Shown here: positions 51,957 to 59,805 of the stretch, in pieces
Numbering within the stretch: position 1 is the first letter of the stretch
Layout of the letters: every line of letters begins with the position of its first letter
Origin: Prochlorococcus sp. MIT 1223
Lineage (GTDB): Bacteria > Cyanobacteriota > Cyanobacteriia > PCC-6307 > Cyanobiaceae
Length of the DNA stretch: 64,000 nt
Direction of reading: 5' to 3'
Assembly: GCF_034092465.1 (NCBI RefSeq)
Contig: NZ_CP139303.1
Span: 1,454,865-1,518,864, forward strand
Notes under the pieces: model-generated
Database searches by the model: none
Told to the model about the DNA's origin: nothing
What the model saw: only the letters and a program-made list of their open reading frames with translations
Position numbers and translations under genes: made by a program

Positions 51957-52877
51957 ATGACTTCTAAATGGCATGGAACTTGTGATCTAAGACTTTTTAA
52001 GAAGCCAGGATCCAGAGACATTGACAATTTAATAACTATCCATCAAGCCAAGTGCAAAGCTCCTCTAAAAATAATGAAAGTGTTCAACAACAAAGAGGAT
52101 GGGAGGTGTGAAGTTCCCATCCTTCACAGTGCAGGAGGGATTGTGGGAGGTGACCAACTAACGATAAATGTAAATGCTGAAGAAAATAGTAGTGCAATAT
52201 GTTCTTCAGTTGCAGCTCAAAAAGTTTATGGAAGTAGAGGTAGATCAAAATTGAATCCAGAAGGGATCTGGTCAAATCAAAATTGTTTTTTTAATATTGA
52301 AAAAAATGCTGACTTTGAATGGATGCCTCAAGAACTAATTATTTATGAAGGGGGGCTTTTTGAACAGAATATGACTGTTAAGTTGGATAACTCATCAAGT
52401 TTCCTATGTGTTGATTTGGTTCGCTTAGGACGAACTGCGATAGGAGAAAAACTTGGATCTGGAGTATGGAGGTCCTCTTTAGAGATCTTTAGAGAGAGTA
52501 GCAAGGGGAAGCAATATGAATTCAGTGACCGACTAGAACTTTCCGGTAATGCGCTTGAATCAATTCATGGTTTAGATGATCAGCCAGTATTTGGATCGTT
52601 AACATGGGTAACACCCAAAAGTACAAACAAACAAGCCTTATCAAAATTATTAGAAGAATGTCGTCAACGAAGAGAAGGGCTTGAAGGATTCATGACTTGC
52701 AGCCTGCTTGATAATGGTATTTCAGCAAGGTATAGAGGTACATCAACGCAATCAGCTCGATTTTGGTTTTATAGAATTTGGAGTCTTACACGAGTTATAA
52801 GGAAATCTACTATTCCTGATTATATGAGGATTTGGCCTATGCAAGAGAATGCATTAACAGATACAGATTGTCCATGA
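51957..52877 (+). CDS. ureD: Urease accessory protein UreD
   Basis: 306 residues, also called UreH; binds apo-urease and forms the nickel tunnel with UreF. Family text HSAGGIVGGDQLTINV and EWMPQELIIYEGG is present. It heads the plus-strand ureDABC unit. ATG at 51957. Confidence 0.92.
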   Translation: MTSKWHGTCDLRLFKKPGSRDIDNLITIHQAKCKAPLKIMKVFNNKEDGRCEVPILHSAGGIVGGDQLTINVNAEENSSAICSSVAAQKVYGSRGRSKLNPEGIWSNQNCFFNIEKNADFEWMPQELIIYEGGLFEQNMTVKLDNSSSFLCVDLVRLGRTAIGEKLGSGVWRSSLEIFRESSKGKQYEFSDRLELSGNALESIHGLDDQPVFGSLTWVTPKSTNKQALSKLLEECRQRREGLEGFMTCSLLDNGISARYRGTSTQSARFWFYRIWSLTRVIRKSTIPDYMRIWPMQENALTDTDCP

Positions 52878-52929
52878 TGAACTTTTCGGGAATTGAATCC
52901 CAGTAAAATGATTTTGTAATAATTAAAAA

Positions 52930-53232
52930 ATGTACTTAAGTCCTCAAGAGAAAGACAAATTACTTGTGGTTACGGCTGCTCTTCTTGCAGAGCGAAGATT
53001 GAAAAGGGGACTTAAATTAAATCATCCAGAAGCTGTTGCTTGGCTTAGCTTTCAAGTACTTGAAGGTGCAAGAGATGGAAAAAATGTCTCAACTTTAATG
53101 ACTGAGGGGACAACATGGCTCACAAAAGAACAAGTTATGGAGGGTGTACCCGAGCTAATCGATGAAGTCCAAATAGAAGCCGTTTTCCCAGATGGAACAA
53201 AACTGGTAACACTTCACAATCCAATTAGTTAA
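52930..53232 (+). CDS. ureA: Urease subunit gamma
   Basis: 100 residues, the standard length. [20 protein letters not shown] and [21 protein letters not shown] are characteristic. It assembles with UreB and UreC into the (abc)3 enzyme that hydrolyses urea to ammonium and carbamate. 8 bp before ureB. Confidence 0.97.
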   Translation: MYLSPQEKDKLLVVTAALLAERRLKRGLKLNHPEAVAWLSFQVLEGARDGKNVSTLMTEGTTWLTKEQVMEGVPELIDEVQIEAVFPDGTKLVTLHNPIS

Positions 53233-53240
53233 TTAAAATC

Positions 53241-53558
53241 ATGTCAAATGTAATCCCTGGAGAACTTATTCCCGAAGATGGTTTCATCGAATTAAATCAA
53301 GGTAGAGACGTCACAACTCTTAAAGTCGCTAATATTTCCGATCGACCAATTCAAGTAGGTTCTCATTATCATTTCTTTGAATCTAATAACGGCCTGGAAT
53401 TTGATCGTCAACGATCTATTGGTATGCGGTTAGACATCCCAGCTGGTACTGCTATTAGGTTTGAGCCAGGTGATCAGAGAGAGGTTGATCTTGTGCCTTA
53501 CGCAGGAGACCGTAAGGTCTTTGGCTTCAACGGACTTATAAACGATTCACTACATTAA
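53241..53558 (+). CDS. ureB: Urease subunit beta
   Basis: 105 residues. [18 protein letters not shown] and the conserved SHYHFFE segment with [16 protein letters not shown] identify it. 4 bp before ureC, in the fixed ureABC order. Confidence 0.97.
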   Translation: MSNVIPGELIPEDGFIELNQGRDVTTLKVANISDRPIQVGSHYHFFESNNGLEFDRQRSIGMRLDIPAGTAIRFEPGDQREVDLVPYAGDRKVFGFNGLINDSLH

Positions 53559-53562
53559 TTAA

Positions 53563-55272
53563 ATGCCTTTCAAAATCTCACGTCAAGCTTATGCCGAGAC
53601 TTATGGCCCTACAAAAGGTGATCGTATTAGACTTGCTGATACAGACTTGATTCTCGAAGTTGAACAAGATCATACTCACTATGGAGACGAAGTTAAATTT
53701 GGTGGAGGCAAAGTTATTCGTGATGGGATGGGACAATCACAACAAACTAGAGATAATGGAGTTGTAGATACAGTTATTACCAATGCACTTATTCTTGATT
53801 GGTGGGGAATTGTTAAAGCTGATATTGGTATTAAAGACGGAAAAATTTCAGGTATCGGAAAAGCTGGGAATCCAGATACTCAAGAAGGTGTCAATATTAT
53901 TGTAGGAGCTAGTACAGAAGCAATAGCAGGAGAAGGAAATATTATTACTGCAGGAGCTATTGATAGTCATATTCATTTTATTTGTCCACAACAAATAGAA
54001 ACTGCTTTAGCTAGTGGGGTTACCACAATGCTCGGAGGAGGGACAGGTCCAGCAACAGGCACCAATGCAACGACATGTACACCAGGAGCATTTCATATCT
54101 CAAGAATGCTGCAATCAGCGGAGGGATTTCCTGTTAATTTGGGATTTTTTGGAAAAGGTAATGCAACGAATAAATCAGCATTAGAAGAACAAGTGAGAGC
54201 GGGTGCTTGTGGATTAAAGCTTCATGAGGACTGGGGAACGACACCGGCTTGTATTGATTCTTGCCTAAGTGTTGCGGATCAGTTAGATGTTCAAGTTTGT
54301 ATTCATACAGATACTTTAAATGAGGCTGGTTTTGTTGAAGATACGATTCGGGCAATAAAAGGAAGAACAATTCATACCTTCCATACAGAAGGAGCTGGAG
54401 GTGGTCATGCTCCTGACATTATCAAGATTTGTGGAGAATCTAATGTTATTCCAAGTAGTACAAATCCGACTAGACCTTTCACTCTAAATACTCTTGAAGA
54501 GCATTTAGATATGTTGATGGTTTGCCATCACTTGGATCCCAAAATTCCTGAGGATGTTGCATTTGCAGAGTCCAGAATACGTAGAGAGACTATTGCTGCT
54601 GAGGACATACTCCACGATTTAGGAGCTTTTTCTATTATTGCTAGTGACTCTCAAGCTATGGGAAGAGTTGGAGAAGTTATTAGTAGAACTTTTCAAACTG
54701 CTCATAAAATGAAAGTTCAAAGAGGTGCTTTACCAGAAGATAATGGCAGAAATGATAATCATCGTATTAAAAGGTACATCTCAAAGGTGACCGTTAACCC
54801 TGCAATAGCGCATGGAATTAGTAGTCATGTTGGTTCTGTTGAAGTTGGAAAACTTGCTGACTTAGTACTTTGGAAACCAGGCTTTTTCGGAATAAAACCA
54901 GATTTGGTAATTAAAGGGGGATCTATTGTATGGGCACAAATGGGCGATGCTAATGCCTCAATACCAACACCTCAACCTGTACATGGCCGACCAATGTTTT
55001 CAGCATTTGGGAAAGCTATAAATTCTAGTTGCCTCACTTTCTTAAGTGAAACTGCTATCAATGCAGGTGTACCAGAACAACTTAAATTAGAACGATCTTA
55101 TGCTGCTGTGAAAAACACAAGAGAGATATCCAAACAATCAATGAAACTCAATAATGCAAGGCCAAAAATAGAAGTTGACCCTCAAACTTATGAAGTTTTT
55201 GCAAATGGTGAACTTTTAACTTGTGAACCAGCTGAATCTTTACCTCTTGCACAGAGATATCTATTACTTTAA
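53563..55272 (+). CDS. ureC: Urease catalytic subunit alpha
   Basis: 569 residues. Nickel ligands are visible in [11 protein letters not shown] (two His), the carbamylated lysine in [12 protein letters not shown], histidines in CIHTDTLNE and [14 protein letters not shown], and the aspartate in ASDSQAMGR. The mobile flap cysteine and histidine are in LMVCHHLD. All active-site residues look intact. Confidence 0.98.
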   Translation: MPFKISRQAYAETYGPTKGDRIRLADTDLILEVEQDHTHYGDEVKFGGGKVIRDGMGQSQQTRDNGVVDTVITNALILDWWGIVKADIGIKDGKISGIGKAGNPDTQEGVNIIVGASTEAIAGEGNIITAGAIDSHIHFICPQQIETALASGVTTMLGGGTGPATGTNATTCTPGAFHISRMLQSAEGFPVNLGFFGKGNATNKSALEEQVRAGACGLKLHEDWGTTPACIDSCLSVADQLDVQVCIHTDTLNEAGFVEDTIRAIKGRTIHTFHTEGAGGGHAPDIIKICGESNVIPSSTNPTRPFTLNTLEEHLDMLMVCHHLDPKIPEDVAFAESRIRRETIAAEDILHDLGAFSIIASDSQAMGRVGEVISRTFQTAHKMKVQRGALPEDNGRNDNHRIKRYISKVTVNPAIAHGISSHVGSVEVGKLADLVLWKPGFFGIKPDLVIKGGSIVWAQMGDANASIPTPQPVHGRPMFSAFGKAINSSCLTFLSETAINAGVPEQLKLERSYAAVKNTREISKQSMKLNNARPKIEVDPQTYEVFANGELLTCEPAESLPLAQRYLLL

Positions 55273-55582
55273 TTGTTAATAGAAAAAATATTCAAAGATT
55301 CTTTTTAAAATCACTATTTTGTTCTATCGACCTTTCTCTTGCATTTTTAAAAGCATTGTGAGTAGTCGTCTTTGATGAATAAGGATAATTCCTAAAATAA
55401 AGAGAAATAAGTAAGAGAAAGTTTGGGTAAAGTTTGGGTAAATTTCTATGTTTCGCTGAGAACGTAGTCTTAGCTTGAAATGAGTGTTTTCATTAGCCAG
55501 TAGTTAATTTCTTTAGACATGTTTGTATCAGAGGGATATCGTGAAAATTAAGAAGTTTGAACAGAGTTTGAACAGACTCCTT
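55273..55582. other. Gene-free stretch holding repeat R5
   Basis: 310 bp between ureC and the exported mini-protein. Its right half is repeat R5; the left 150 bp show no ORF, terminator or operator that I can support. Confidence 0.5.
55421..55576 (-). repeat. EVE 5'-end repeat R5
   Basis: The most divergent copy, with word pairs on both sides: GTTTGGGTAAA twice at 55421-55442 and GTTTGAACAGA twice at 55555-55576. Core CATTAGCCAGTAGTTA at 55491-55506. The minus strand reads MSKEINYWLMKTLISS then stop. The spacer sequence differs from all others but keeps the 48-bp length. Confidence 0.87.
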
Positions 55583-55774
55583 TTACCCTCTACATGTGGT
55601 CATGCTTGAGTCTGTATCGCCAGCCTTCCAGATACAACGTACATAAATGGGATTGTCCAAAGTTCCCTTTCCACCAAATCCAGCCATGGCGACCATTGGG
55701 ATACTAAAGATTGACAATGCAAGTAAGGAAGTGGCTGCAGGCTGAGCAAGTCTTAGGAGAGTTTCTTTGTCCAT
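55583..55774 (-). CDS. 63-residue exported mini-protein
   Basis: A hydrophobic signal segment (TSLLALSIFSIPMVAMAG) with an AMA-G type cleavage site leaves a mature peptide of about 30 residues with two cysteines (VRCIWKAGDTDSSMTTCRG). It is alone in a 362-bp cassette. Its stop lies 6 bp from the word pair of R5. Resembles short secreted peptides of picocyanobacteria; function unknown. Confidence 0.6.
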   Translation of the reverse strand: MDKETLLRLAQPAATSLLALSIFSIPMVAMAGFGGKGTLDNPIYVRCIWKAGDTDSSMTTCRG

Positions 55775-55852
55775 AGCCCAATAGTTTTTTAATTACTATA
55801 AATATAGTTAAATCGCTAGATTCATTAGCCCACAGATATTTGGCTCGCTCTC

Positions 55853-55965
55853 CATTAGCCAGTAGTTAATTTCAGTCATAGTCTGTAATCTTAGCGATAC
55901 TTGATGGTTGGAATGGAGTTGGAATGAAACCTCATTCTTCCATCTCTTTTCTTTACTCTATCTAA
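55853..55965 (-). repeat. EVE 5'-end repeat R6
   Basis: Core CATTAGCCAGTAGTTA at 55853-55868; the minus strand reads MTEINYWLMESEPNICGLMN then LAI and stop. Word pair GTTGGAATGGA/GTTGGAATGAA at 55907-55928 and a pyrimidine tract follow. About 105 bp are nearly identical to R7. No left word pair is recognisable. Confidence 0.85.
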
Positions 55966-56066
55966 TTTGGAGTAGGTGGTCAGCGAAATCGATTAGTCCG
56001 TTCTGTCTTCATTCTGCTAGGAGGTAGGGGTAGTCAAACAGCCATGCATTATCCATACTTGAAAAC

Positions 56067-56085
56067 AATAATGATAATCATTTTA
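56067..56085. promoter_or_regulatory. Fur/Zur-like operator upstream of the CobW-like gene
   Basis: AATAATGATAATCATTTTA closely matches the GATAAT-repeat boxes bound by Fur-family regulators. Zinc is favoured over iron because the downstream genes encode a CobW-like protein and, in the next cassette, a zinc-independent bL36. Confidence 0.65.
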
Positions 56086-56126
56086 ATTTAGGGTGTATAT
56101 TCTTATACAAAGGGTTTTGAAGGAGT

Positions 56127-56906
56127 ATGGGGCAGGCTTGGTTAATTTCAGGATCGCCAGGATGCGGGAAAACTCATTGGATTCTTAATACGTTTAAGAA
56201 TCACAAAGGTTCTTGTGCCTATATTCGTCTAAATGGATATTCAGATATTGATTTAGAACAAGTAAAATTTTCAAAAATTGACTCTGCTTTTCTAAAAGAC
56301 CATCTTCCACATTTAATAGATGTATCCAACTCAAATAAATCATCCATTTCAATTAGAGAGAATACTCTTCTATTGATCGAACTTCCGCAGTTCAAGCTTC
56401 CTAGCCAAAATGGAGTTTCGGGAATAGATCCACGTGTATTACATGAGCTTGAAATATTAAAACTACAACCAAATAGATATCTTCATTTTGGTCGTGATAT
56501 TGAATTGCCAACAAAAGACACACTAGATTTTAAAAAAATTGAATCCAGCAACTTAAATCTTCAAGGATGTATCTGGGATCCTCCTAGTCTCAATACTTTT
56601 TGGTTTGAACTAGTCAATGGAGCTTATGGAGATGTCTACAGAGCAAAAGCATTAATGAACTTGCCTGATGGACGATGTATGTTTTTCAATTGGATTGTTA
56701 GCCAACAAGGATCTCAATATCTACCATTAAATGGAGTTGCTCCCCTCACTGGGAGACCCGAACGACATTCTGAAATTGTTATTCAGGGAAAGAATCTTGA
56801 CTTTGCCTTAATTCAATCGACAATCAATCATTGTCTTCTGGATGACTCAGTTCTGGCATACCATCAAGCTTCTCTTAGAAGTTCAGAACTACAACCTATA
56901 GGTTAA
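56127..56906 (+). CDS. CobW-like (COG0523-related) P-loop protein
   Basis: 259 residues. Walker A GSPGCGKTHW is at residues 8-17. The C-terminal part (YRAKALMNLPDGRCMFFNWI) resembles the CobW C-terminal domain. The canonical GCxCC metal-binding motif of COG0523 GTPases is missing and the G domain is shortened. COG0523 proteins move or insert metals under zinc limitation. Likely first gene of a three-gene operon with the two phosphoesterase-like genes (10-bp gap). Confidence 0.72.
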   Translation: MGQAWLISGSPGCGKTHWILNTFKNHKGSCAYIRLNGYSDIDLEQVKFSKIDSAFLKDHLPHLIDVSNSNKSSISIRENTLLLIELPQFKLPSQNGVSGIDPRVLHELEILKLQPNRYLHFGRDIELPTKDTLDFKKIESSNLNLQGCIWDPPSLNTFWFELVNGAYGDVYRAKALMNLPDGRCMFFNWIVSQQGSQYLPLNGVAPLTGRPERHSEIVIQGKNLDFALIQSTINHCLLDDSVLAYHQASLRSSELQPIG

Positions 56907-56916
56907 AAATAGATCT

Positions 56917-57735
56917 ATGAATCAAGCTGTTATTTCATGTTTACATGCAAATCTCCCAGCATTAGAGGCTGTCTTGAATGACATTGAATATCTTGGGATT
57001 CAAAATATCACCTGCCTAGGAGATCTGGTTGGATATGGCCCCCAACCCAACGAAGTTGTTGAGTTAATTAGAGAAAAAGGTATTCAAACGTGTCAAGGTT
57101 GTTGGGATGAAGATATCATTGACGGATTAGATGCTTGTGATTGTAGTTATCCATCCCAGCTTGCGGAGAAGCGTGGTCATTTTGCACATCAATGGACTAC
57201 AGATAAATTAACTAACGAAAATAAAGAGTTCCTAGCAAGTCTTCCTACGTCAATACGAAAAGATAAATGTCTTTTTGTTCATGGCAGTCCTAATAGTCAA
57301 CATGAGTATCTCCTCCCTGATATGGATGCATTCGCAGCTCTAGAAAGAGTTGAAATGTCTGGAGCAGAAACATTGTTTTGTGGCCATACCCATCAGCCAT
57401 ATATTCGTGAGTTGACAAATGGCTCAATTTCTTTTCGTATACAAAATGCCTCATCTAAAGGTATTCAAGAACAACAAGGAATGGATTTACCAATGAGAAG
57501 AATAGTTAATGCAGGCTCAGTTGGTGAGCCTAGGCATGGGGGCATTAAAGCTACGTATGTGGTTTATAACGACAATACCTGTGAAGTAGAAATTAGAGAA
57601 GTTTCATATGATATTGAACGTACATGTAAGTCAATCATAGACTCAGGTCTCCCTCCTATTTTTGCATGGCGTTTAATAAATGGCTTTGAATTTGCGGAAC
57701 AAGCTGAAGATGCCAGCCACGTTTGTGAAAGATGA
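56917..57735 (+). CDS. Metallophosphoesterase with cysteine-substituted metal sites
   Basis: 272 residues of the calcineurin-like fold. Expected motifs occur in order but two metal ligands are changed: ISCLHANLPALEAVL (usually SD-H), GDLVGYGP (normal), QGCWDED (usually GN-D), VHGSP and CGHTHQP (normal). Cysteines replace Asp and Asn, so zinc- or iron-thiolate binding is possible. It overlaps the following gene by 4 bp. Confidence 0.82.
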   Translation: MNQAVISCLHANLPALEAVLNDIEYLGIQNITCLGDLVGYGPQPNEVVELIREKGIQTCQGCWDEDIIDGLDACDCSYPSQLAEKRGHFAHQWTTDKLTNENKEFLASLPTSIRKDKCLFVHGSPNSQHEYLLPDMDAFAALERVEMSGAETLFCGHTHQPYIRELTNGSISFRIQNASSKGIQEQQGMDLPMRRIVNAGSVGEPRHGGIKATYVVYNDNTCEVEIREVSYDIERTCKSIIDSGLPPIFAWRLINGFEFAEQAEDASHVCER

Positions 57736-58445
57736 TAGAACGTTGGGCACTTGTAAGTGGTCTCAAGGGAGACCTTGAAACTTATGAACTTATTCAAAGA
57801 GATTTAAGGAAGATTCCAGGGGATAAAGCTTTATTTGTCTTAGGAGATATGATTGGTCCAGATAGAAATTGTAATCGACTTTTAAATAGGTTAATAAATC
57901 CTATTAGTAGTGATTTAAAACCTCAATGTATATATGGTTGGTGGGAAGAGCAATTACTTGCGGAAAGTGGTTATCGTGGAAATCAAAAAGCTGAAGCTTT
58001 AAGAATTAACGGAGGGGAACAAGTTGTTAACTCGCTTTTGAGTGCGGTCGATCAAGCATATCTCAGTTGGTTGGCATCACTTGAATTTGGATTTGTTGAA
58101 CTTGATTGTGGATTGATTCATGGTAGTTCAAGAGATGTAGGTGATGAGTTATCAATGACTACTCCCCCCTTAACATTTCTTGATAGACTTACCCGTCTGA
58201 ATGTGAATAGATTATTTACTGCAAGAAGTACTCATCAATTTTATTGGGAATTAACAGAGGCAATTGTTGAATCAGATGTAATGGATTTAAGTGGAAATCG
58301 TAAGCAGCAGCAGAAAATTCCCAAAAAAATAGTAATCGGAATTGGTGCCGGAAAAAATTACACTCTTTATGATGTAGGGAGTGATAATACTCAATTTTTA
58401 CAAGCAGGGTATCAATCTAAAAAAGGAGTTAAAGGCTTTGCTTGA
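57732..58445 (+). CDS. Degenerate metallophosphoesterase paralogue
   Basis: 237 residues. The fold can be traced (VSGLKGDLETYELI, VLGDMIGPDRN, GLIHGSS, ARSTHQFYWE), but most metal ligands of motifs I, III and V are gone; only the GD of motif II and one histidine remain. It looks like a pseudoenzyme partner of the preceding protein, coupled by a 4-bp overlap. Confidence 0.65.
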   Translation: MIERWALVSGLKGDLETYELIQRDLRKIPGDKALFVLGDMIGPDRNCNRLLNRLINPISSDLKPQCIYGWWEEQLLAESGYRGNQKAEALRINGGEQVVNSLLSAVDQAYLSWLASLEFGFVELDCGLIHGSSRDVGDELSMTTPPLTFLDRLTRLNVNRLFTARSTHQFYWELTEAIVESDVMDLSGNRKQQQKIPKKIVIGIGAGKNYTLYDVGSDNTQFLQAGYQSKKGVKGFA

Positions 58446-58455
58446 TCTTTATAAG

Positions 58456-58625
58456 GTTCGAATAGATTTTGATCAAAAGCTGAAATCCATTGTTATCAAA
58501 GCAGGCTCACACTTCATAAGCCAGTAGTTAATTTCAGTCATAGTCTGTAATCTTAGCGATACTCGATGGTTGGAATGGAGTTGGAATGAAACCTCATTCT
58601 TCCATCTCTTTTCTTTACTCTATTC
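58456..58625 (-). repeat. EVE 5'-end repeat R7
   Basis: Starts 10 bp after the stop of the second phosphoesterase-like gene. Only the second left word survives (GTTCGAATAGA at 58456, 59 bp before the core, in register with the other copies). Core CATAAGCCAGTAGTTA at 58515-58530; the minus strand reads MTEINYWLMKCEPALIT. Right pair at 58569-58590. Confidence 0.85.
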
Positions 58626-58687
58626 GCAGGGCTTTTTGTTTTTAGACGCGCATAAAATCAGACAGCTAAATTTAACGTAAATAATAT

Positions 58688-58706
58688 AAAAATGATAATC
58701 ATTCCT
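58688..58706. promoter_or_regulatory. Fur/Zur-like operator upstream of the DsrE-like gene
   Basis: AAAAATGATAATCATTCCT shares the core ATGATAATCATT with the box at 56067-56085. It ends 13 bp before the ATG at 58720, a position suited to repression. Confidence 0.65.
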
Positions 58707-58719
58707 ATTTTAAGCAACC

Positions 58720-59097
58720 ATGAAAGTAGCCTATGTCTTTCGATCTGACATGGCCTCAACTTTTCAGTTGGCCACGATGATTCTTCCTCAACTAGAAGGT
58801 GGATTTCACGGAGTTGAAGTAGTTGGAATGTTCTTCTTCGATGACAATACTTGCTGTATGAGAAAGGGAGATCCAATTGGCGAACGTGTTTCAAAGATTG
58901 CGAAGGAAAAAGGAATGTTGCTAATGCTTTGTGATCAATGTGCTGTGAGAAGAAATCTAGCCGAAGGAACTTTTGAGCAATGTGGGACAGGAGAAGTTGA
59001 GCCAAAAGATACAGTAGAGGGGGTTCAAGTAGGTTGCTTCCCGCAGTTATATAAAGCGTTAAGTGGAAATATGCCTGACCAAGTAATAACTTTATAA
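58720..59097 (+). CDS. Cysteine-rich DsrE/DsrF-like protein
   Basis: 125 residues. An N-terminal beta-alpha segment (MKVAYVFRSDMASTFQLA) and overall length suit the DsrE-like fold. It holds six cysteines in TCCMRKG, MLCDQCAVRR, EQCGTGE and VGCFPQLY, suggesting thiol chemistry or metal binding. Preceded by a Zur-like box, so a role in zinc shortage is inferred. Exact family assignment is uncertain. Confidence 0.6.
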   Translation: MKVAYVFRSDMASTFQLATMILPQLEGGFHGVEVVGMFFFDDNTCCMRKGDPIGERVSKIAKEKGMLLMLCDQCAVRRNLAEGTFEQCGTGEVEPKDTVEGVQVGCFPQLYKALSGNMPDQVITL

Positions 59098-59184
59098 ATC
59101 ACGCTGGTGACCGATTATTTAGTGCGAAAAACAGTCAGAATACTTTGGGAGTACTAGGTCGCTTAAATGTTAAAAGATGCCTTA

Positions 59185-59391
59185 TCAATTTATATCACTA
59201 GTTTGAAATTCATGGGCGATTTCTATGTCTTCAAGATCTTCTCTTGTTAATTCATAGCTTGATCCTTCTCTTTTCAATTTTTCTTCTACCCAGACAATAC
59301 ATTCGTCAAGATTTGGGTAGAAAGGCTTCTTACTGACGATCCAGTCTTGAAGCTGGTTTGATTCATACCAGGTGAATTTAGATTCCATCAA
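59185..59391 (-). CDS. Small acidic hypothetical protein
   Basis: 68 residues, rich in E, D and W (WYESNQLQDWIVSKKPFYPN; LTREDLEDIEIAHEF). Compact helical prediction by eye. It is divergent from the bL36 gene, and the Zur-like box at 59433-59453 lies between the two starts. Function not recognised. Confidence 0.55.
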   Translation of the reverse strand: MMESKFTWYESNQLQDWIVSKKPFYPNLDECIVWVEEKLKREGSSYELTREDLEDIEIAHEFQTSDIN

Positions 59392-59432
59392 CTAAATGCT
59401 TTGCTCAGAATTATGCTAATAACTTTAAACGA

Positions 59433-59453
59433 AAATGGTTATCGTTATCACTT
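59433..59453. promoter_or_regulatory. Fur/Zur-like operator upstream of bL36
   Basis: The minus strand reads GTGATAACGATAACCATTTT, which aligns with the box at 56067 with mainly C/T changes. It lies 42 bp before the bL36 start and 42 bp before the divergent 68-residue gene. Confidence 0.6.
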
Positions 59454-59494
59454 TGTGTATAATTGGGTTTTGACTCCTTTCTCTAAGAAGAATC

Positions 59495-59611
59495 ATGAAA
59501 GTCAGATCCTCAGTTAAAAAAATTGATCCAGACGACCAAATCGTTAAAAGGAGAGGCAGGCTGTACGTAATTAACAAGAAAAAACCACGTAACAAGCAAC
59601 GTCAGGGTTGA
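59495..59611 (+). CDS. rpmJ: Ribosomal protein bL36, cysteine-free (zinc-independent) paralogue
   Basis: 38 residues beginning [20 protein letters not shown] and ending NKQRQG. Normal bL36 carries a Cys-Cys-Cys-His zinc ribbon (VKKICRDCK); here the cysteine positions are Asp, Asp and Asn and the zinc site is lost. Such C-minus paralogues are typically switched on by Zur in zinc shortage to replace the zinc-binding version. The upstream Fur/Zur-like box fits this. Confidence 0.9.
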   Translation: MKVRSSVKKIDPDDQIVKRRGRLYVINKKKPRNKQRQG

Positions 59612-59661
59612 TTCTTTCTTGAAATTGTCGGCCAAAAGTAGAGACAAATAAGTTAAAGAAA

Positions 59662-59797
59662 GTTCGAATAAAGTTCGAATAAATTTACCTCAAAAAGAGA
59701 GATCCCTTGGTATCGCTCAAAGCTCACTCTTCATTAGCCAGTAGTTAGGTTCTTGTTGTGCCATGGGATCTCAGCGATATTGCGATGTGTGGATTGT
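59662..59797 (-). repeat. EVE 5'-end repeat R8
   Basis: Word pair GTTCGAATAAA twice at 59662-59683, 48 bp, core CATTAGCCAGTAGTTA at 59732-59747. The minus strand reads MAQQEPNYWLMKSEL then stop; it shares the first nine residues with the intact EVE gene, and the upstream part is also nearly identical to R1. The right pair is reduced to one word at 59787. The arsJ stop lies just beyond. Confidence 0.87.
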
Positions 59798-59805
59798 GAG
59801 ACTAT

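Larger units (their letters stand above)
55775..56126. other. Gene-free stretch with repeat R6 and a Zur-like operator
   Basis: 352 bp between divergent genes. It contains repeat R6 (55853-55965) and, nearer the CobW-like gene, the Fur/Zur-like box at 56067-56085. No further ORF is supported. Confidence 0.6.
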
